Positions 17,923 to 27,056 of a stretch of 64,000 nt of DNA are shown in pieces; the first letter of the stretch is position 1; every line of letters starts with the position of its first letter. Source of the DNA: Rhodococcus sp. 4CII (GTDB lineage: Bacteria; Actinomycetota; Actinomycetes; Mycobacteriales; Mycobacteriaceae); assembly GCF_014256275.1 (NCBI RefSeq), contig NZ_JACCFE010000002.1, positions 6,883,501-6,947,500 of the forward strand. Reading direction: 5' to 3'. The position numbers and the translations under genes were made by a program. Below the pieces are notes generated by a model, which worked only from the letters and a program-made list of their open reading frames with translations, was not told the DNA's origin and ran no database searches.

Positions 17923-18672
17923 GTGAGCACACCACGGACGCCACCGACACCGCCGGGGCCGGACGGGCCGAGAGGCGACGACGGCAACGGACAACAGGCA
18001 CATCCGCACGGTGGGGTCCCGGCGTGGCGTCGGATGACTGTGGGTGAGTCGCGGTGGGCAGCGTCGGCCGCGGTGTTGGTGGCAATCGGCTTGCAGTTGG
18101 CGTTGCCGGATCGGCTGAACCTGTCGTTCCGGTTTCTGTTGCCCACGGCCGAGGCGGTCCTGTTGGTGACGTTGATCGCTTTCAATCCGGCGCGCATCGA
18201 CCGGTTGTCGCGGCCGCTGCGCGCGACGAGTCTCGCGCTGATCAGTGTCGCAAGCTTGGCCAACGCCTACTCGGTGATCGTGTTGATCTACGATCTCGTG
18301 TCGGGCAACGGCAGCACCGATGCGGTCGGGCTGCTGACCACTGGTGGCGCCGTCTATGCGACGAATATCATTGTGTTCAGCCTCTGGTACTGGGACCTCG
18401 ACAGGGGCGGTCCCGCTGCCCGTGCTCATGGACTCAACGAGTATCCGGATTTCCTGTTCCCGCAGATGAGTGCACCGACGATGACCCACCCGGATTGGGA
18501 ACCTCGATTCGCCGACTACCTCTACGTCTCCTTTACCAACGCAACCGCATTCAGCCCGACCGACACGATGCCGCTGTCCCGGTGGGCCAAACTCGCCATG
18601 CTGGTGCAATCCGGTGTGGCGCTGGCCACCATTGCGCTAGTCCTCGCGCGCGCCGTCAACGTCTTGGGATGA
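17923..18672 (+). CDS. Polytopic membrane protein, DUF1345-like
   Basis: 249 residues: a Pro/Gly-rich cytoplasmic N-terminus, then about five membrane helices from residue 45. A conserved stretch WEPRFADYLYVSFTNATAFS followed by PTDTMPLSRWAKL resembles DUF1345-type proteins, whose last part also carries an xSFTxxxxFxxTDT pattern; channel function has been suggested for such folds but not shown. GTG 17923 gives the full polar leader. ATG 18034 would begin just before the first helix and is an alternative. It is divergent from the remnant at 17360-17795. Confidence 0.6.
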   Translation: MSTPRTPPTPPGPDGPRGDDGNGQQAHPHGGVPAWRRMTVGESRWAASAAVLVAIGLQLALPDRLNLSFRFLLPTAEAVLLVTLIAFNPARIDRLSRPLRATSLALISVASLANAYSVIVLIYDLVSGNGSTDAVGLLTTGGAVYATNIIVFSLWYWDLDRGGPAARAHGLNEYPDFLFPQMSAPTMTHPDWEPRFADYLYVSFTNATAFSPTDTMPLSRWAKLAMLVQSGVALATIALVLARAVNVLG

Positions 18673-18822
18673 TCGTGTCCTTCACCCGACGCTGCCGGTG
18701 GTGCCTGAGCCCGGAGTGCATGTGACTTCCTTGGGCCACCGGAGACGTGTGAACGGATGGTGGCATCGAACGAACCGCTTGCATCCCGATCGCGCGGTGG
18801 GCTACGGCGCCCGGCGACGGGA

Positions 18823-19087
18823 TTGTGAAGGCGGGAGCGAAGATCGTGCCCGGCTGTCCCGACGGAATCGAGCCCGAGAACGTGCACGAGACCGTCGGGT
18901 TCGATGTCCAGATGTTCTTCACCTACCAAGTGGCGGAACATTGCTCGTGGTGGCACCCGAATTCCTCACCGGGAAATGTCGGCGAATGATTGCCCGCACC
19001 TCGCGGGAGGCGTACTTCGGTGACCTCGACGTGTTCCTGTGCCCGGCGATGTTCATGCCGAGTGTGGCCGTGACGGAGACTCTCAGC
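18823..19087 (+). pseudogene. Amidase-signature enzyme remnant
   Basis: One frame gives DGIVKAGAKIVPGCPDGIEP then ENVHETVGFDVQMFFTYQ. After a frameshift near 18945 another frame gives EFLTGKCRRMIARTSREAYF then GDLDVFLCPAMFMPSVAV. Both match the C-terminal third of amidase-signature hydrolases (the DVxLCPxMxxPA motif). The Ser-Ser-Lys catalytic part is absent. The 18673-18822 stretch shows no gene. Confidence 0.5.
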
Positions 19088-19098
19088 GCGAGCTCAGC
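19081..19098 (+). promoter_or_regulatory. PhoP-like direct-repeat box
   Basis: TCTCAGC-GCGA-GCTCAGC ends 3 nt before ATG 19102 of the COG4705-like gene. No CATACT-type -10 follows at the spacing seen in modules 1-3. If functional it would overlap the start region, implying a later start codon (for example GTG 19123 or ATG 19168) or repression. Confidence 0.35.
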
Positions 19099-19101
19099 GA
19101 C

Positions 19102-20382
19102 ATGTCTCTACGGTCGGGGGTTGTGACCGAGACGACGAGATCCGCGGCTGCCACGACTGGGCGCACGATGCTGAGTAAGGTGCCCGAGATCACGGTGTGG
19201 TTCTGGGTCATCAAGATCCTGTGCACGACCGTGGGTGAGAGCTTCGCCGACTGGATCGACATGACTCTGGGTGTCGGTCTGAACACGACCGCCCTCATCT
19301 TCACGGTGATACTTGGCGCGGTGCTGGGATGGCAGCTTCGCCTGGACCGGTACGTGCCGATCGCCTACTGGCTGACGGTTGTTGTGCTCAGCGTGACCGG
19401 CACGCTCTACACGGACATTCTCACCGACGCTCTGGGTGTTCCGCTCGCGGTGAGCACGAGCATCTTCGCAGGGGCACTCGCCGTCGTTTTCGGCGTCTGG
19501 TACGCCCGGGAGCGGACATTGTCGATCCACAGCATCGTCACGATTGGTCGGGAGTTGTTCTATTGGCTCGCAGTGCTGGTCACCTTTGCGCTCGGCACGG
19601 CCGCGGGTGACTGGACCCTCGAGCTCACCGGCTGGGGGCCGGGAGTATCGGTGCTCCTGCCGGCCGGTCTGATCGTCTTGATCGTGTTCGGCTGGCGGCT
19701 GGGCGCGAACGCCGTGCTGTCGTTCTGGCTCGCCTACATCCTCACTCGTCCGCTGGGGGCGAACCTCGGCGATTGGCTGGCGTCCCCCTCGGCCGAACAC
19801 GGCCTCGGGTGGGGTACCGCCCTGACCAGTGTGGTCTTCCTCGTCGCGATCCTCGCGACGGTCGGGTACCTCACCCTCACCCGCAGCGACGTCATCGAAG
19901 AGCACGAACGGACCCACACTCCGACCGTCACCACGACTGCGGCCCGCGAACGGATCATGCTCGGGTACTACGCCGCAGTCGCGGTCACCACCGGTGCAGT
20001 GCTCATCTGGGCGGCCGGGCAGCCACACGCGACCGTGGCGAGCGAGGAGGACGAATCCGGTACGCCGCCGGTGACCGCGACACTCGACCCGGGACAGGCG
20101 ACCGCGCATTTCCCACCGGCACAGGTCGCGAAGTTCCGCACCATCGCCCAGGACACGCTCACCAAGGTGCAGGCCGGGCAGCAGGCTGACGCCAAGGCGC
20201 GGATCAAGGACCTCGAAACTGCGTGGGACGACGACGAGGCGACACTGCGCCCCGCCGACCAAACGGCGTGGAGCGTCCTCGACGGCCGAATCGACGCCGT
20301 CCTTCAGTCCGTGCGAGCAAGCAGACCCGATCCCGCCACCGAGACACAGAGACTCACCGCACTATTGACCGCACTCGAGTGA
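19102..20382 (+). CDS. COG4705-like polytopic membrane protein with helical C-terminal domain
   Basis: 426 residues. A conserved entry (LSKVPEITVWFWVIKILCTT then VGESFADW) repeats in modified form along about eight helices (KxLxTTxGExxxD / ALGTAAGDW / LGANLGDW), the internal repeat pattern of COG4705 uncharacterised membrane proteins. A final membrane helix (about 290-312) leads to a charged helical domain with QVAKFRTIAQDTLTKVQAGQ. That region is not part of the basic family and may sense or bind something outside the membrane. ATG 19102 is the longest sensible start; ATG 19168 immediately precedes LSKVPE. Function unknown. Confidence 0.65.
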   Translation: MSLRSGVVTETTRSAAATTGRTMLSKVPEITVWFWVIKILCTTVGESFADWIDMTLGVGLNTTALIFTVILGAVLGWQLRLDRYVPIAYWLTVVVLSVTGTLYTDILTDALGVPLAVSTSIFAGALAVVFGVWYARERTLSIHSIVTIGRELFYWLAVLVTFALGTAAGDWTLELTGWGPGVSVLLPAGLIVLIVFGWRLGANAVLSFWLAYILTRPLGANLGDWLASPSAEHGLGWGTALTSVVFLVAILATVGYLTLTRSDVIEEHERTHTPTVTTTAARERIMLGYYAAVAVTTGAVLIWAAGQPHATVASEEDESGTPPVTATLDPGQATAHFPPAQVAKFRTIAQDTLTKVQAGQQADAKARIKDLETAWDDDEATLRPADQTAWSVLDGRIDAVLQSVRASRPDPATETQRLTALLTALE

Positions 20383-20758
20383 GCCGCCGCCGAAAGCATC
20401 CGCGTGGCGTGATGACTCTCGGGGATGCAGAACAGGTCTCGTGTGGTGCCCAGCCGCTCGCCTAGGTCGGCGAGTACGGTCACTGGCCGGACCGCTCGTG
20501 GTCCAGCGTGTCCTCATCCTCCCGATCACCCGGCCCGTCTACGAGGCCCTCGCCGAGACGGAGCTGTTGAGTGTGATATCCCATTTCGATCAGGTGCGGT
20601 CCACCGCAACTTGTATGTCCATCAGTCCATAGGCGGTGTGGCGGGCGACCGCCGGACAGAACACCATTGACACTGATGTCGGCCGACCCGACCCGACCCG
20701 GCGCGTCGGACGCGCGACGCGGCTCCGTGGATTCGGAACTCGCTAGGATCGTTATCTT
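20383..20758 (+). promoter_or_regulatory. Intergenic region with promoter for a likely leaderless mRNA
   Basis: TAGGAT at 20744-20749 ends 9 nt before GTG 20759, so transcription would start at or next to the start codon. No Shine-Dalgarno is present. The rest of the region has no recognisable gene. Confidence 0.4.
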
Positions 20759-22978
20759 GTGACCGTTTCTCGTACGCCAACCTTCTGGGATGAGCGTTGG
20801 CGGTGGGGCTCGGTCGTCGTCGTGACGGTAATCGCCGGCTTCGTTTTGGTCGTGCTCGCCGACAACCGCTTCTTCTACAGCGACGACACCGAGTCGGGTG
20901 CGGTCCCCAACTGGGTCCTGCTCGGCAACCTGATGCGCAACGGTCACCTCGTCCCCGGGCTCGTGCCCGGTGAGTGGATGGCCGGAAACTATCCGGTCGA
21001 GGGCCAGGGTGGGCTGTGGAATCCGCCGCAGGCCTTGATTAACCTGATCTCGCCTTCCGTCGACAACCTGATCCTTCTGGCGACGGTGGTCAAACTGGTG
21101 TTCTCCGTCATCCTGGCGCTCGGTGTATACCGGATCTGCCTCGAGTACGGGGCGCGGGCACCGTGGGCCGCGGTTGCGGGGGCGGCGTTCCCTTTCACCG
21201 GTTTCGTGCTCTTCTACGATCAGGCGACGTGGGTAACGGCGTTGACCGGGACTGCCTGGCTTACACACGCCTGGGCGAGTTCGGTGCGATACACGCGTGG
21301 GAGGTCCGGTCCCGTACCCGTGTTCGTCTTCCTGTTTCTGACGATCACGGTCGGCTATATCTACCCAGGCCTCGAGTCCGCGGTCATGATCGCGTGCGTG
21401 ATGCTCGGCGAGGGTATCTATCAACGACGCTGGAGACCGCCGCTGCGGCTGGCGATGGCCGCCGGATGCGCGGCCGCGGCCGGGGCGATCACCTACCTGC
21501 CCGGCGTTCTCTCCTCGTCGGTGACCTGGCGCGGCGGCACCAGCATCGTCAACGACAATGTGTTCACCGCCCCGTGGTCGGAATCGCTCAACGCCAGTCT
21601 GCCCTCGACGCTGCCCGTCCTGCCATGGGGTGAGACGATTCAGCCGTACCCGTCGACGTATATCGCCTGGTTCCTGATCCCGGCGTTGGCGTTCGTCAAT
21701 TGGGGGGCCGTCCGGTCGTCCCTGCGGGAAATCTCTGCGGTGCCGGTCTTCTTGATCGTCGCCCTGCTGTGGAGCGCGGGTCCCGGGGTGATGGGTCCTC
21801 TGCGTTGGCCTGCCCGGGTGCTGCCGATGGTGGCGCTCGGCGCGTTGATCCTGCTGTGCGTGCTGCTCAGCAGGCACGGCACCACCAGCGACCTGCGAGG
21901 TCGATCCACGGCGGCGGCGGTCCTGGTGGTCGTGATGGTGGTCCGGGCGGCGTCGTCGCAGCCAGCGGTCACCAAGCGTCATGTGGCGTGGGCGGTGGCG
22001 ATCCTCGTGGTCGGTGCGCTCGCGTTGTGGGTGGTCCGCCGGTTCGGGACCGCCGCGGTATGCGGCCTGCTGATGGTTTCGGTTTTGCCGGTCTTGTTCA
22101 TCCAGGTTTTGATGGCGAGCCCGCATCCGCTGTCGTGGAACCTCCCCGGCAGCCGGGCGCAGGCGCAGGCCGCGTTTCCCGAGTGGGCGGGCTCGACCCT
22201 CCAGCTCGGTGACCGCACTCTGGTGAAGAAGGAGGAGGAAACCCTCGACGGCGCCTACAAGGCGCTGGTCTTCGGCAATTACGCGAAAGACCTCGAGCTC
22301 GACTACGTCAACGCCTACACGCCGGTCGGCTATGCGGCCTTCTCGTCCCTACTGTGCATGCGCTGGGACGGGTCCACCTGCCCTGAAGCGATGCGGTGGC
22401 TCTTCACTGCGGAACCGACGACCGGAAAAACCCTCGCCGACCTGATGAAACTCGATCGGGTTGTGCTCCAGCGCGCACAGTACCCCGACATTCGGCAGTC
22501 GGCTGCGCCGTCCGGGTGGACGTGGGTGGACTACCCGCAGGTCCAGGACCAGGTCTTCGTCCTCGAACGGGTCGGCGGACCCATCTCGGGTGTGAACGGG
22601 CGGATCGCACACACCGACGGGGTGACCGCCGAGTCGGTGTCCGAGACCAATGAAACCAGCACCCTGCGGGTCAGCTCCGACACGGGAGGCAAGGTGGTAT
22701 TCGCGCGACTGGCCTGGCCGGGGTACCGGGCAACACTGGGCGGCGAACCTGTCGACTTCACCACGGTGGACGGCACCTTCGTCGCGGTCGACGTGCCCGC
22801 CGGCACCACGGATACCGAGCTCGTAGTCGGCTGGGAGGCACCCGGACACCTGATCGGAGCCGCCACCGCCGCCGCCGGGCTGCTGGGTATCGCCGCGCTG
22901 CAATGGCTGTTCGTGCGGAACCGCCGTCGTGAACAGCATGAACAGGAGAAAGCTACGCCCGAGATGGTTCACTCCTGA
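20759..22978 (+). CDS. YfhO-like large polytopic membrane protein (GT-C-type fold)
   Basis: 739 residues, about 12 hydrophobic segments in the first 480 residues, a loop with SDDTESGAVPNW after the first helix, then an extracytoplasmic domain of about 220 residues and a final helix before a charged tail. Layout and the C-terminal beta-rich section (VVFARLAWPGYRATLGGEPV) resemble YfhO/GT-C-like membrane glycosyltransferases that use polyprenyl-linked sugars. The donor and acceptor are unknown. It is convergent with the RffA-like gene, only 24 bp apart, and belongs to the same sugar-decoration locus by position. Confidence 0.65.
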   Translation: MTVSRTPTFWDERWRWGSVVVVTVIAGFVLVVLADNRFFYSDDTESGAVPNWVLLGNLMRNGHLVPGLVPGEWMAGNYPVEGQGGLWNPPQALINLISPSVDNLILLATVVKLVFSVILALGVYRICLEYGARAPWAAVAGAAFPFTGFVLFYDQATWVTALTGTAWLTHAWASSVRYTRGRSGPVPVFVFLFLTITVGYIYPGLESAVMIACVMLGEGIYQRRWRPPLRLAMAAGCAAAAGAITYLPGVLSSSVTWRGGTSIVNDNVFTAPWSESLNASLPSTLPVLPWGETIQPYPSTYIAWFLIPALAFVNWGAVRSSLREISAVPVFLIVALLWSAGPGVMGPLRWPARVLPMVALGALILLCVLLSRHGTTSDLRGRSTAAAVLVVVMVVRAASSQPAVTKRHVAWAVAILVVGALALWVVRRFGTAAVCGLLMVSVLPVLFIQVLMASPHPLSWNLPGSRAQAQAAFPEWAGSTLQLGDRTLVKKEEETLDGAYKALVFGNYAKDLELDYVNAYTPVGYAAFSSLLCMRWDGSTCPEAMRWLFTAEPTTGKTLADLMKLDRVVLQRAQYPDIRQSAAPSGWTWVDYPQVQDQVFVLERVGGPISGVNGRIAHTDGVTAESVSETNETSTLRVSSDTGGKVVFARLAWPGYRATLGGEPVDFTTVDGTFVAVDVPAGTTDTELVVGWEAPGHLIGAATAAAGLLGIAALQWLFVRNRRREQHEQEKATPEMVHS

Positions 22979-23002
22979 CAGCAGGCGCCACCGCCGGGTC
23001 GG

Positions 23003-24148
23003 TCAGCCCCGTGCGCGAAAGCTGGTGACGCCGAGGACGACCCGGTCAATCTGCGAGTCCGTGATGCCCGCCCACAGCGGCAATCGGATCAACCTGGCCG
23101 AGAAGTCGGCGGTGCGCGTACACGGAGAGTGAACCCGCCCGAACTTCAGCCCCGCAGGGCTGGAGTCGAGCGGCACGTAGTGGAACGGCGCCGAGATTCC
23201 TCGTGCTCGGAGATGTTCGATGAGGTCGTCGCGGTCCTGCGGCGTCGGCGCCAGGAGGTAGAACAGGTGCGCGGTGTGCTCGCGTTCGACCGGAGTCGAC
23301 ATGAGTTGGACGCGGTTCGCCGACGCCCATTCCGGAAGCGCCCGTGCGTACCCATCCCACACGCGCTGTCTGGCCGCCTGAATGGTGTCGAACTCGTCGA
23401 GCTGCGAATCGAGAACGGCGGCGTTCAACTCGCTGGGTAGATAGCTCGAACCGATCTCCTGCCACACGTATTTGTCGACCTGCCCGCGCAGGAACCGGGC
23501 ACGATCGGTGCCCTTTTCGCGGATCATCTCTGCGCGTTCGAGCAACACCGCGTCGCTGATGAGAAGTGCGCCGCCCTCACCGCAATGGATGTTCTTGGTG
23601 TCGTGAAAGCTCAGCGTCCCCAGTGTCCCTAGAGTTCCGAGCTGTCTGTCCCGCCAGCGGGCACCGAGTCCGTGTGCGTTGTCTTCGACCAGCGACAGGC
23701 CGTGCTCCGCGGACATGGCCAGCAGTGCGTCCATGTCGGCGGCAACCCCGCCGTAATGCATAACGTAGATCGCCTTCGTTCGTGGCGTGATCGCGGCGGC
23801 GACCTCCGCCGGGTCGATGTTTCCGGTGGTGGGATCGATGTCGACGAACACGCAGGTCGCGCCGCGCAACGCCACAGAGGTGGCCGCCGAGGGGAAGGTG
23901 AAGCTCGGCAAGATGACCTCGTCGGTCGGACCGAGTTCGAGGAGCAGGCCTGCCATTTCGAGCGCATGAGTGCATGAGGTGGTCACCAGTACGTGTGCCG
24001 CGCCGGTGATCGCCGTAAGTTTGGCGGTGGCCGACGCGGTGAAGGGTCCGTCACCGTGCGTGTGATCGGAATGCAGCACGGCGGTGAGGTTCGTCAGTTC
24101 GGACGCGGATCGGTATGGCCTGCTGAACGGAATGCGTGGCTCGATCAC
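23003..24148 (-). CDS. rffA: dTDP-4-amino-4,6-dideoxygalactose transaminase (RffA/WecE type)
   Basis: 381 residues of the DegT/DnrJ/EryC1/StrS PLP-aminotransferase family. Family-specific runs match the RffA/WecE branch: HGDGPFTASATAKL, LVTTSCTHALEMAGLLLELG, IYVMHYGGVAADMD, SFHDTKNIHCGEGGALLISD (PLP lysine in HDTKN), IREKGTDRARFLRGQVDKYV and LPLWAGITDSQ. It would convert dTDP-4-keto-6-deoxyglucose to dTDP-4-amino-4,6-dideoxygalactose (Fuc4N). GTG 24148 overlaps the stop of the upstream glycosyltransferase (GTGA), indicating translational coupling. The other dTDP-sugar genes are not in the window. Confidence 0.88.
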   Translation of the reverse strand: MIEPRIPFSRPYRSASELTNLTAVLHSDHTHGDGPFTASATAKLTAITGAAHVLVTTSCTHALEMAGLLLELGPTDEVILPSFTFPSAATSVALRGATCVFVDIDPTTGNIDPAEVAAAITPRTKAIYVMHYGGVAADMDALLAMSAEHGLSLVEDNAHGLGARWRDRQLGTLGTLGTLSFHDTKNIHCGEGGALLISDAVLLERAEMIREKGTDRARFLRGQVDKYVWQEIGSSYLPSELNAAVLDSQLDEFDTIQAARQRVWDGYARALPEWASANRVQLMSTPVEREHTAHLFYLLAPTPQDRDDLIEHLRARGISAPFHYVPLDSSPAGLKFGRVHSPCTRTADFSARLIRLPLWAGITDSQIDRVVLGVTSFRARG

Positions 24149-25200
24149 GGCGCATCCTCCGAATGCTCTGTCCCACGGGAAACCGGATCGTGTGAATCCG
24201 ATGAGTGCGGCATGGAACGGGGCGAGGAGTGAGGCGGGTCGACCGTCAGGTAGAGGGGACGGCCGATCAACACGTGCAGCACCACGCCCAGATATTCGGC
24301 GATCATGCCGAGGGAAAACAAGATCGCACCCGAGCAGAGCAGCACGACCACCATCAGCGACGCCCATCCCTCCGGGTCCTCCTCGCCGCGCAAGGCTCCC
24401 ACGGTCACCACGATCGCCAGCACCAACCCGAGCGTCGCGAGCAGCAGACCAAGCACACCGACGATCCGCAGTCCCCGGGTTCCGGTGGAGAGAACCATCT
24501 TCCAGAAGAGCGAGAACAGACTCCGGTAGGTGTACCCCGACTCAGCCCTGCCCTCCGACCGCAAGACGACCGGTGTGGTCGCGGTCCTCCCGATCACCCA
24601 GGACAGCGCTACGTCGAGGTAGACGCCGGAGGCGGTGATATCGGCCAGTTTGCGGCCGACATCACCGCGAATCAGCCGGTAACTTTGGAATTGTACCGAC
24701 GTGGGGACAGCGAACAGCGATGCCAATGTCTTCTTGGCCGCCCTGGATGTGAGATTCCGCAGAAACGAGTGCGGTGGCGGGTTACTCGGCGCCGAGTAGA
24801 CCAGATCCGCACGGCTGCGCAGCGCGGCGTCGAGGAACGCCGGAATGAACGCGGGGTCGTGCTGACCGTCCTCGTCCATCGTGACGATCCAGCGGCAGCT
24901 CGAGGCGGTCATCCCCGCGATAGTGGCTGCGTCCTGGCCATAGTTGCGGCTCAGCCACATCACTCGGAGGAAATCCTTCGTCAGCTCGAGCTCCAGAAGT
25001 GCACGATCGGACCGATCGGGGCCGTGATCGTGAACGAGCACCACCTCCGACACCACATAGGGGTGTCCGTCCGGTGTCGTGGACGCGGTGGTGGAGCGTT
25101 CGATCTCCGCAACCAGCTCCGCGATCGTGTTCTCGCCGCGATAGACCGGAATCACGACCGAGATCGTGTGCAGGGTGTCCACACCATTCGGATCAGCCAT
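24145..25200 (-). CDS. GtrB/DPM1-like family 2 glycosyltransferase with C-terminal membrane helices
   Basis: 351 residues. The GT-A domain carries ISVVIPVYRGE, WLSRNYGQDAATIAG and the metal-binding DEDGQHDP. Two C-terminal helices (about 235-260 and 280-310) follow. This is the layout of polyisoprenyl-phosphate hexosyltransferases, which charge undecaprenyl phosphate with a sugar for extracytoplasmic transfer; GtrA, GtrB and a GT-C enzyme form the usual set, and GtrA- and GT-C-like proteins are encoded nearby. Its start overlaps the end of the upstream glycosyltransferase by 8 nt, and its stop overlaps rffA. The three genes form one operon. Confidence 0.85.
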   Translation of the reverse strand: MADPNGVDTLHTISVVIPVYRGENTIAELVAEIERSTTASTTPDGHPYVVSEVVLVHDHGPDRSDRALLELELTKDFLRVMWLSRNYGQDAATIAGMTASSCRWIVTMDEDGQHDPAFIPAFLDAALRSRADLVYSAPSNPPPHSFLRNLTSRAAKKTLASLFAVPTSVQFQSYRLIRGDVGRKLADITASGVYLDVALSWVIGRTATTPVVLRSEGRAESGYTYRSLFSLFWKMVLSTGTRGLRIVGVLGLLLATLGLVLAIVVTVGALRGEEDPEGWASLMVVVLLCSGAILFSLGMIAEYLGVVLHVLIGRPLYLTVDPPHSSPRSMPHSSDSHDPVSRGTEHSEDAP

Positions 25201-26104
25201 GACCGTGCTCCTGCACAGGTGGCCGAAGTCGCGAACGGAACAGGGAATAGAACATCCGCCGCTCGAGAGCCATCACCTCTGCACGTCGGTTCCCGAGCCA
25301 CAGATCGGCTGTGCTGATCCGGTCGGGTACCTGCGCCTGGAACCACCTGTTGTACGCCTTGGACTGACTGGCCTGTTGGTTGACCAGCGCGACACTCCAT
25401 TGGGTCGCCGTCACCCGGAAGCCGGCCAGGGTCTGATCGAGCGCCACCAGGTCGCCCTGGAGCAGCGGGTTGGAGTACGAAGTCATATCGATCAGATAGG
25501 GGAATCGGCCGTCCCAGCCGCCGGCCTGCTCGAGGGCGTCGCGGCGCAGCGTCACGCAGACCGGTTCGCCGAATACGTTGGTGCCCAGACGGATAGTGCG
25601 GCGGATCGCATCGACCCCGCAGACCACTCCGGCGAGTCCCTGCAGTCCGCGGCCACGAATGATCGGCACACCGTGCGCGTCGAGGATGTCGCGCCGCGAG
25701 GACACCGCGACCGCCGACGGGTGGGCATCGAGCGCCCGCACCTGCGCGGCCAGCATGCCCGGGTAGAGGACGTCGTCCCCGCACACCAGTTTGATGTACT
25801 CGCCGCTCGCCGCGTCGCTGACCCTGCGCCAGTTCTTCTGGGCGCCACCACCGGCCGTCGTCGTGTGCAATGACACCAACGGGTGATGCTCGAACTGCTG
25901 CAGTACGTCCATCGTGCGGTCGGTGGAGGAATGATCGGAGATGATCAATTCATAGTCGGCATAGTCCTGTTTGAGAATTGAGACGACAGTGTCCTCGATG
26001 ACGGCGGCATTGTTGTACGCCGGGATCACCACGGACAATTTCGGCACCCGCCTACATCCGTCGCGGGCGTTCGATACCGGTCGACGTGCGGACGACGGCA
26101 TCAC
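25193..26104 (-). CDS. Family 2 glycosyltransferase
   Basis: 303 residues, GT-A fold with LSVVIPAYNNAAVIEDTVVS, SDHSSTDRT and the DxD-like VCGDDVLYPG. No membrane helix is present, so it is a cytoplasmic transferase acting on a lipid-linked or nucleotide-sugar-derived acceptor; the sugar is unknown. Two starts are possible: GTG 26104 or GTG 26047, the latter immediately before PKLSVVIP. It is the first gene of the operon with the GtrB-like and rffA genes. The upstream 26105-26405 divergent gap should hold the promoter; no clear -35/-10 pair stands out. Confidence 0.85.
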   Translation of the reverse strand: MMPSSARRPVSNARDGCRRVPKLSVVIPAYNNAAVIEDTVVSILKQDYADYELIISDHSSTDRTMDVLQQFEHHPLVSLHTTTAGGGAQKNWRRVSDAASGEYIKLVCGDDVLYPGMLAAQVRALDAHPSAVAVSSRRDILDAHGVPIIRGRGLQGLAGVVCGVDAIRRTIRLGTNVFGEPVCVTLRRDALEQAGGWDGRFPYLIDMTSYSNPLLQGDLVALDQTLAGFRVTATQWSVALVNQQASQSKAYNRWFQAQVPDRISTADLWLGNRRAEVMALERRMFYSLFRSRLRPPVQEHGHG

Positions 26105-26405
26105 TCACGGCCAGCCCCTTACCGTTCGGTCGAGGATCGAATTTGCGCCAGATTAGCACCGCGAATGCTGCGAATATCGATAATCTGCACAACGACACGG
26201 GCCGCATCTCGCCCCTACCCGCCCGAGACTGGAACACTCCCCACATGCGCGAGATCATTCTGGCCGAGAAGACTGGATGGCGGCCGCATAGGTGGGATCA
26301 AGGTGTACCAAGGATCACCCCGGCGAGGGAGACACTCGCGAGATGGTTCGGTGACGGCAGGCGACGAATGCAGACACACGGGGCGGGTGCTCTTCGGAGC
26401 GCATC

Positions 26406-26867
26406 ATGACGGAGCCCGACACCCCGGAGCGTTCGCCGAAACCGCACGGCACATCGCGGACCCCCGGGCCCTTGCTCCGGATCGTCAAGCATCGCGGACT
26501 GGCGTTCCTGCTGGTCGGCGGGTTCAATACTGCGCTCGGTACGGCATGGTTCATCATCTGGCAGCTGACGCTGGGCGCGCGGCTCGGATACCACTTCTCC
26601 CTGGTTGCCGCCTACCTATGCAGCGTGCTGTGCGCTTTCGCGATGTACCGCTATCTCGTGTTTCGGGTGCGCGGCCACGTCCTGCGCGACCTGTCGCGGT
26701 TCGTGGTGGTCAACTTCAGTGCCTTCGCCCTGAACATCTCACTGATGACGGTTGCTGTGTCGCTGCTCGGGTTGTCGCCGATTCCCACACAGATCGCGAT
26801 CACCGCCATGATTGCGACCGCCAGTTTCTTCGGGTACCGCGATTTCTCATTCCGCCGTTGGCACTGA
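26406..26867 (+). CDS. GtrA-family membrane protein
   Basis: 153 residues with four membrane helices (about 30-52, 60-82, 95-115 and 120-145). Family motifs are FLLVGGFNTALGTAWF, YRYLVFR, FVVVNFSAFALN and FGYRDFSFRR. GtrA proteins are proposed flippases for polyprenyl-phosphate sugars or regulators of their transfer. Divergent placement next to a GtrB-like gene supports a common role in decorating a surface polymer. ATG 26406 lies 6 nt after a CGGAGCGC run. Confidence 0.85.
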   Translation: MTEPDTPERSPKPHGTSRTPGPLLRIVKHRGLAFLLVGGFNTALGTAWFIIWQLTLGARLGYHFSLVAAYLCSVLCAFAMYRYLVFRVRGHVLRDLSRFVVVNFSAFALNISLMTVAVSLLGLSPIPTQIAITAMIATASFFGYRDFSFRRWH

Positions 26868-27056
26868 ACCGGAACGGTCGGGCCCGCCATGTGGTGGTGG
26901 CCCGCCCCCCGCGAGCGGGGCATCACCCTCCACACGAAGACCGTGCGGAGCACCCGATCGGCACGTACGGGCAAACCCGAACGTTGATCGGATGGAGGAA
27001 GTTGTCATTGATCTGGGCCCATGCGGCATCGTCTTCGAGGGACGGTTTCATCAAAG

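Noticed and set aside
17419..18609. Minus-strand 396-codon frame opposite the DUF1345-like gene
   Set aside because: Most of it is antisense to a clear membrane protein and has no domain. Only 17442-17795 carries RodA-like sequence, in a different frame.
20480..22126. Minus-strand 548-codon frame
   Set aside because: The composition is extreme (Arg, Gln, His, Pro) and it lies opposite a well-structured polytopic membrane protein.
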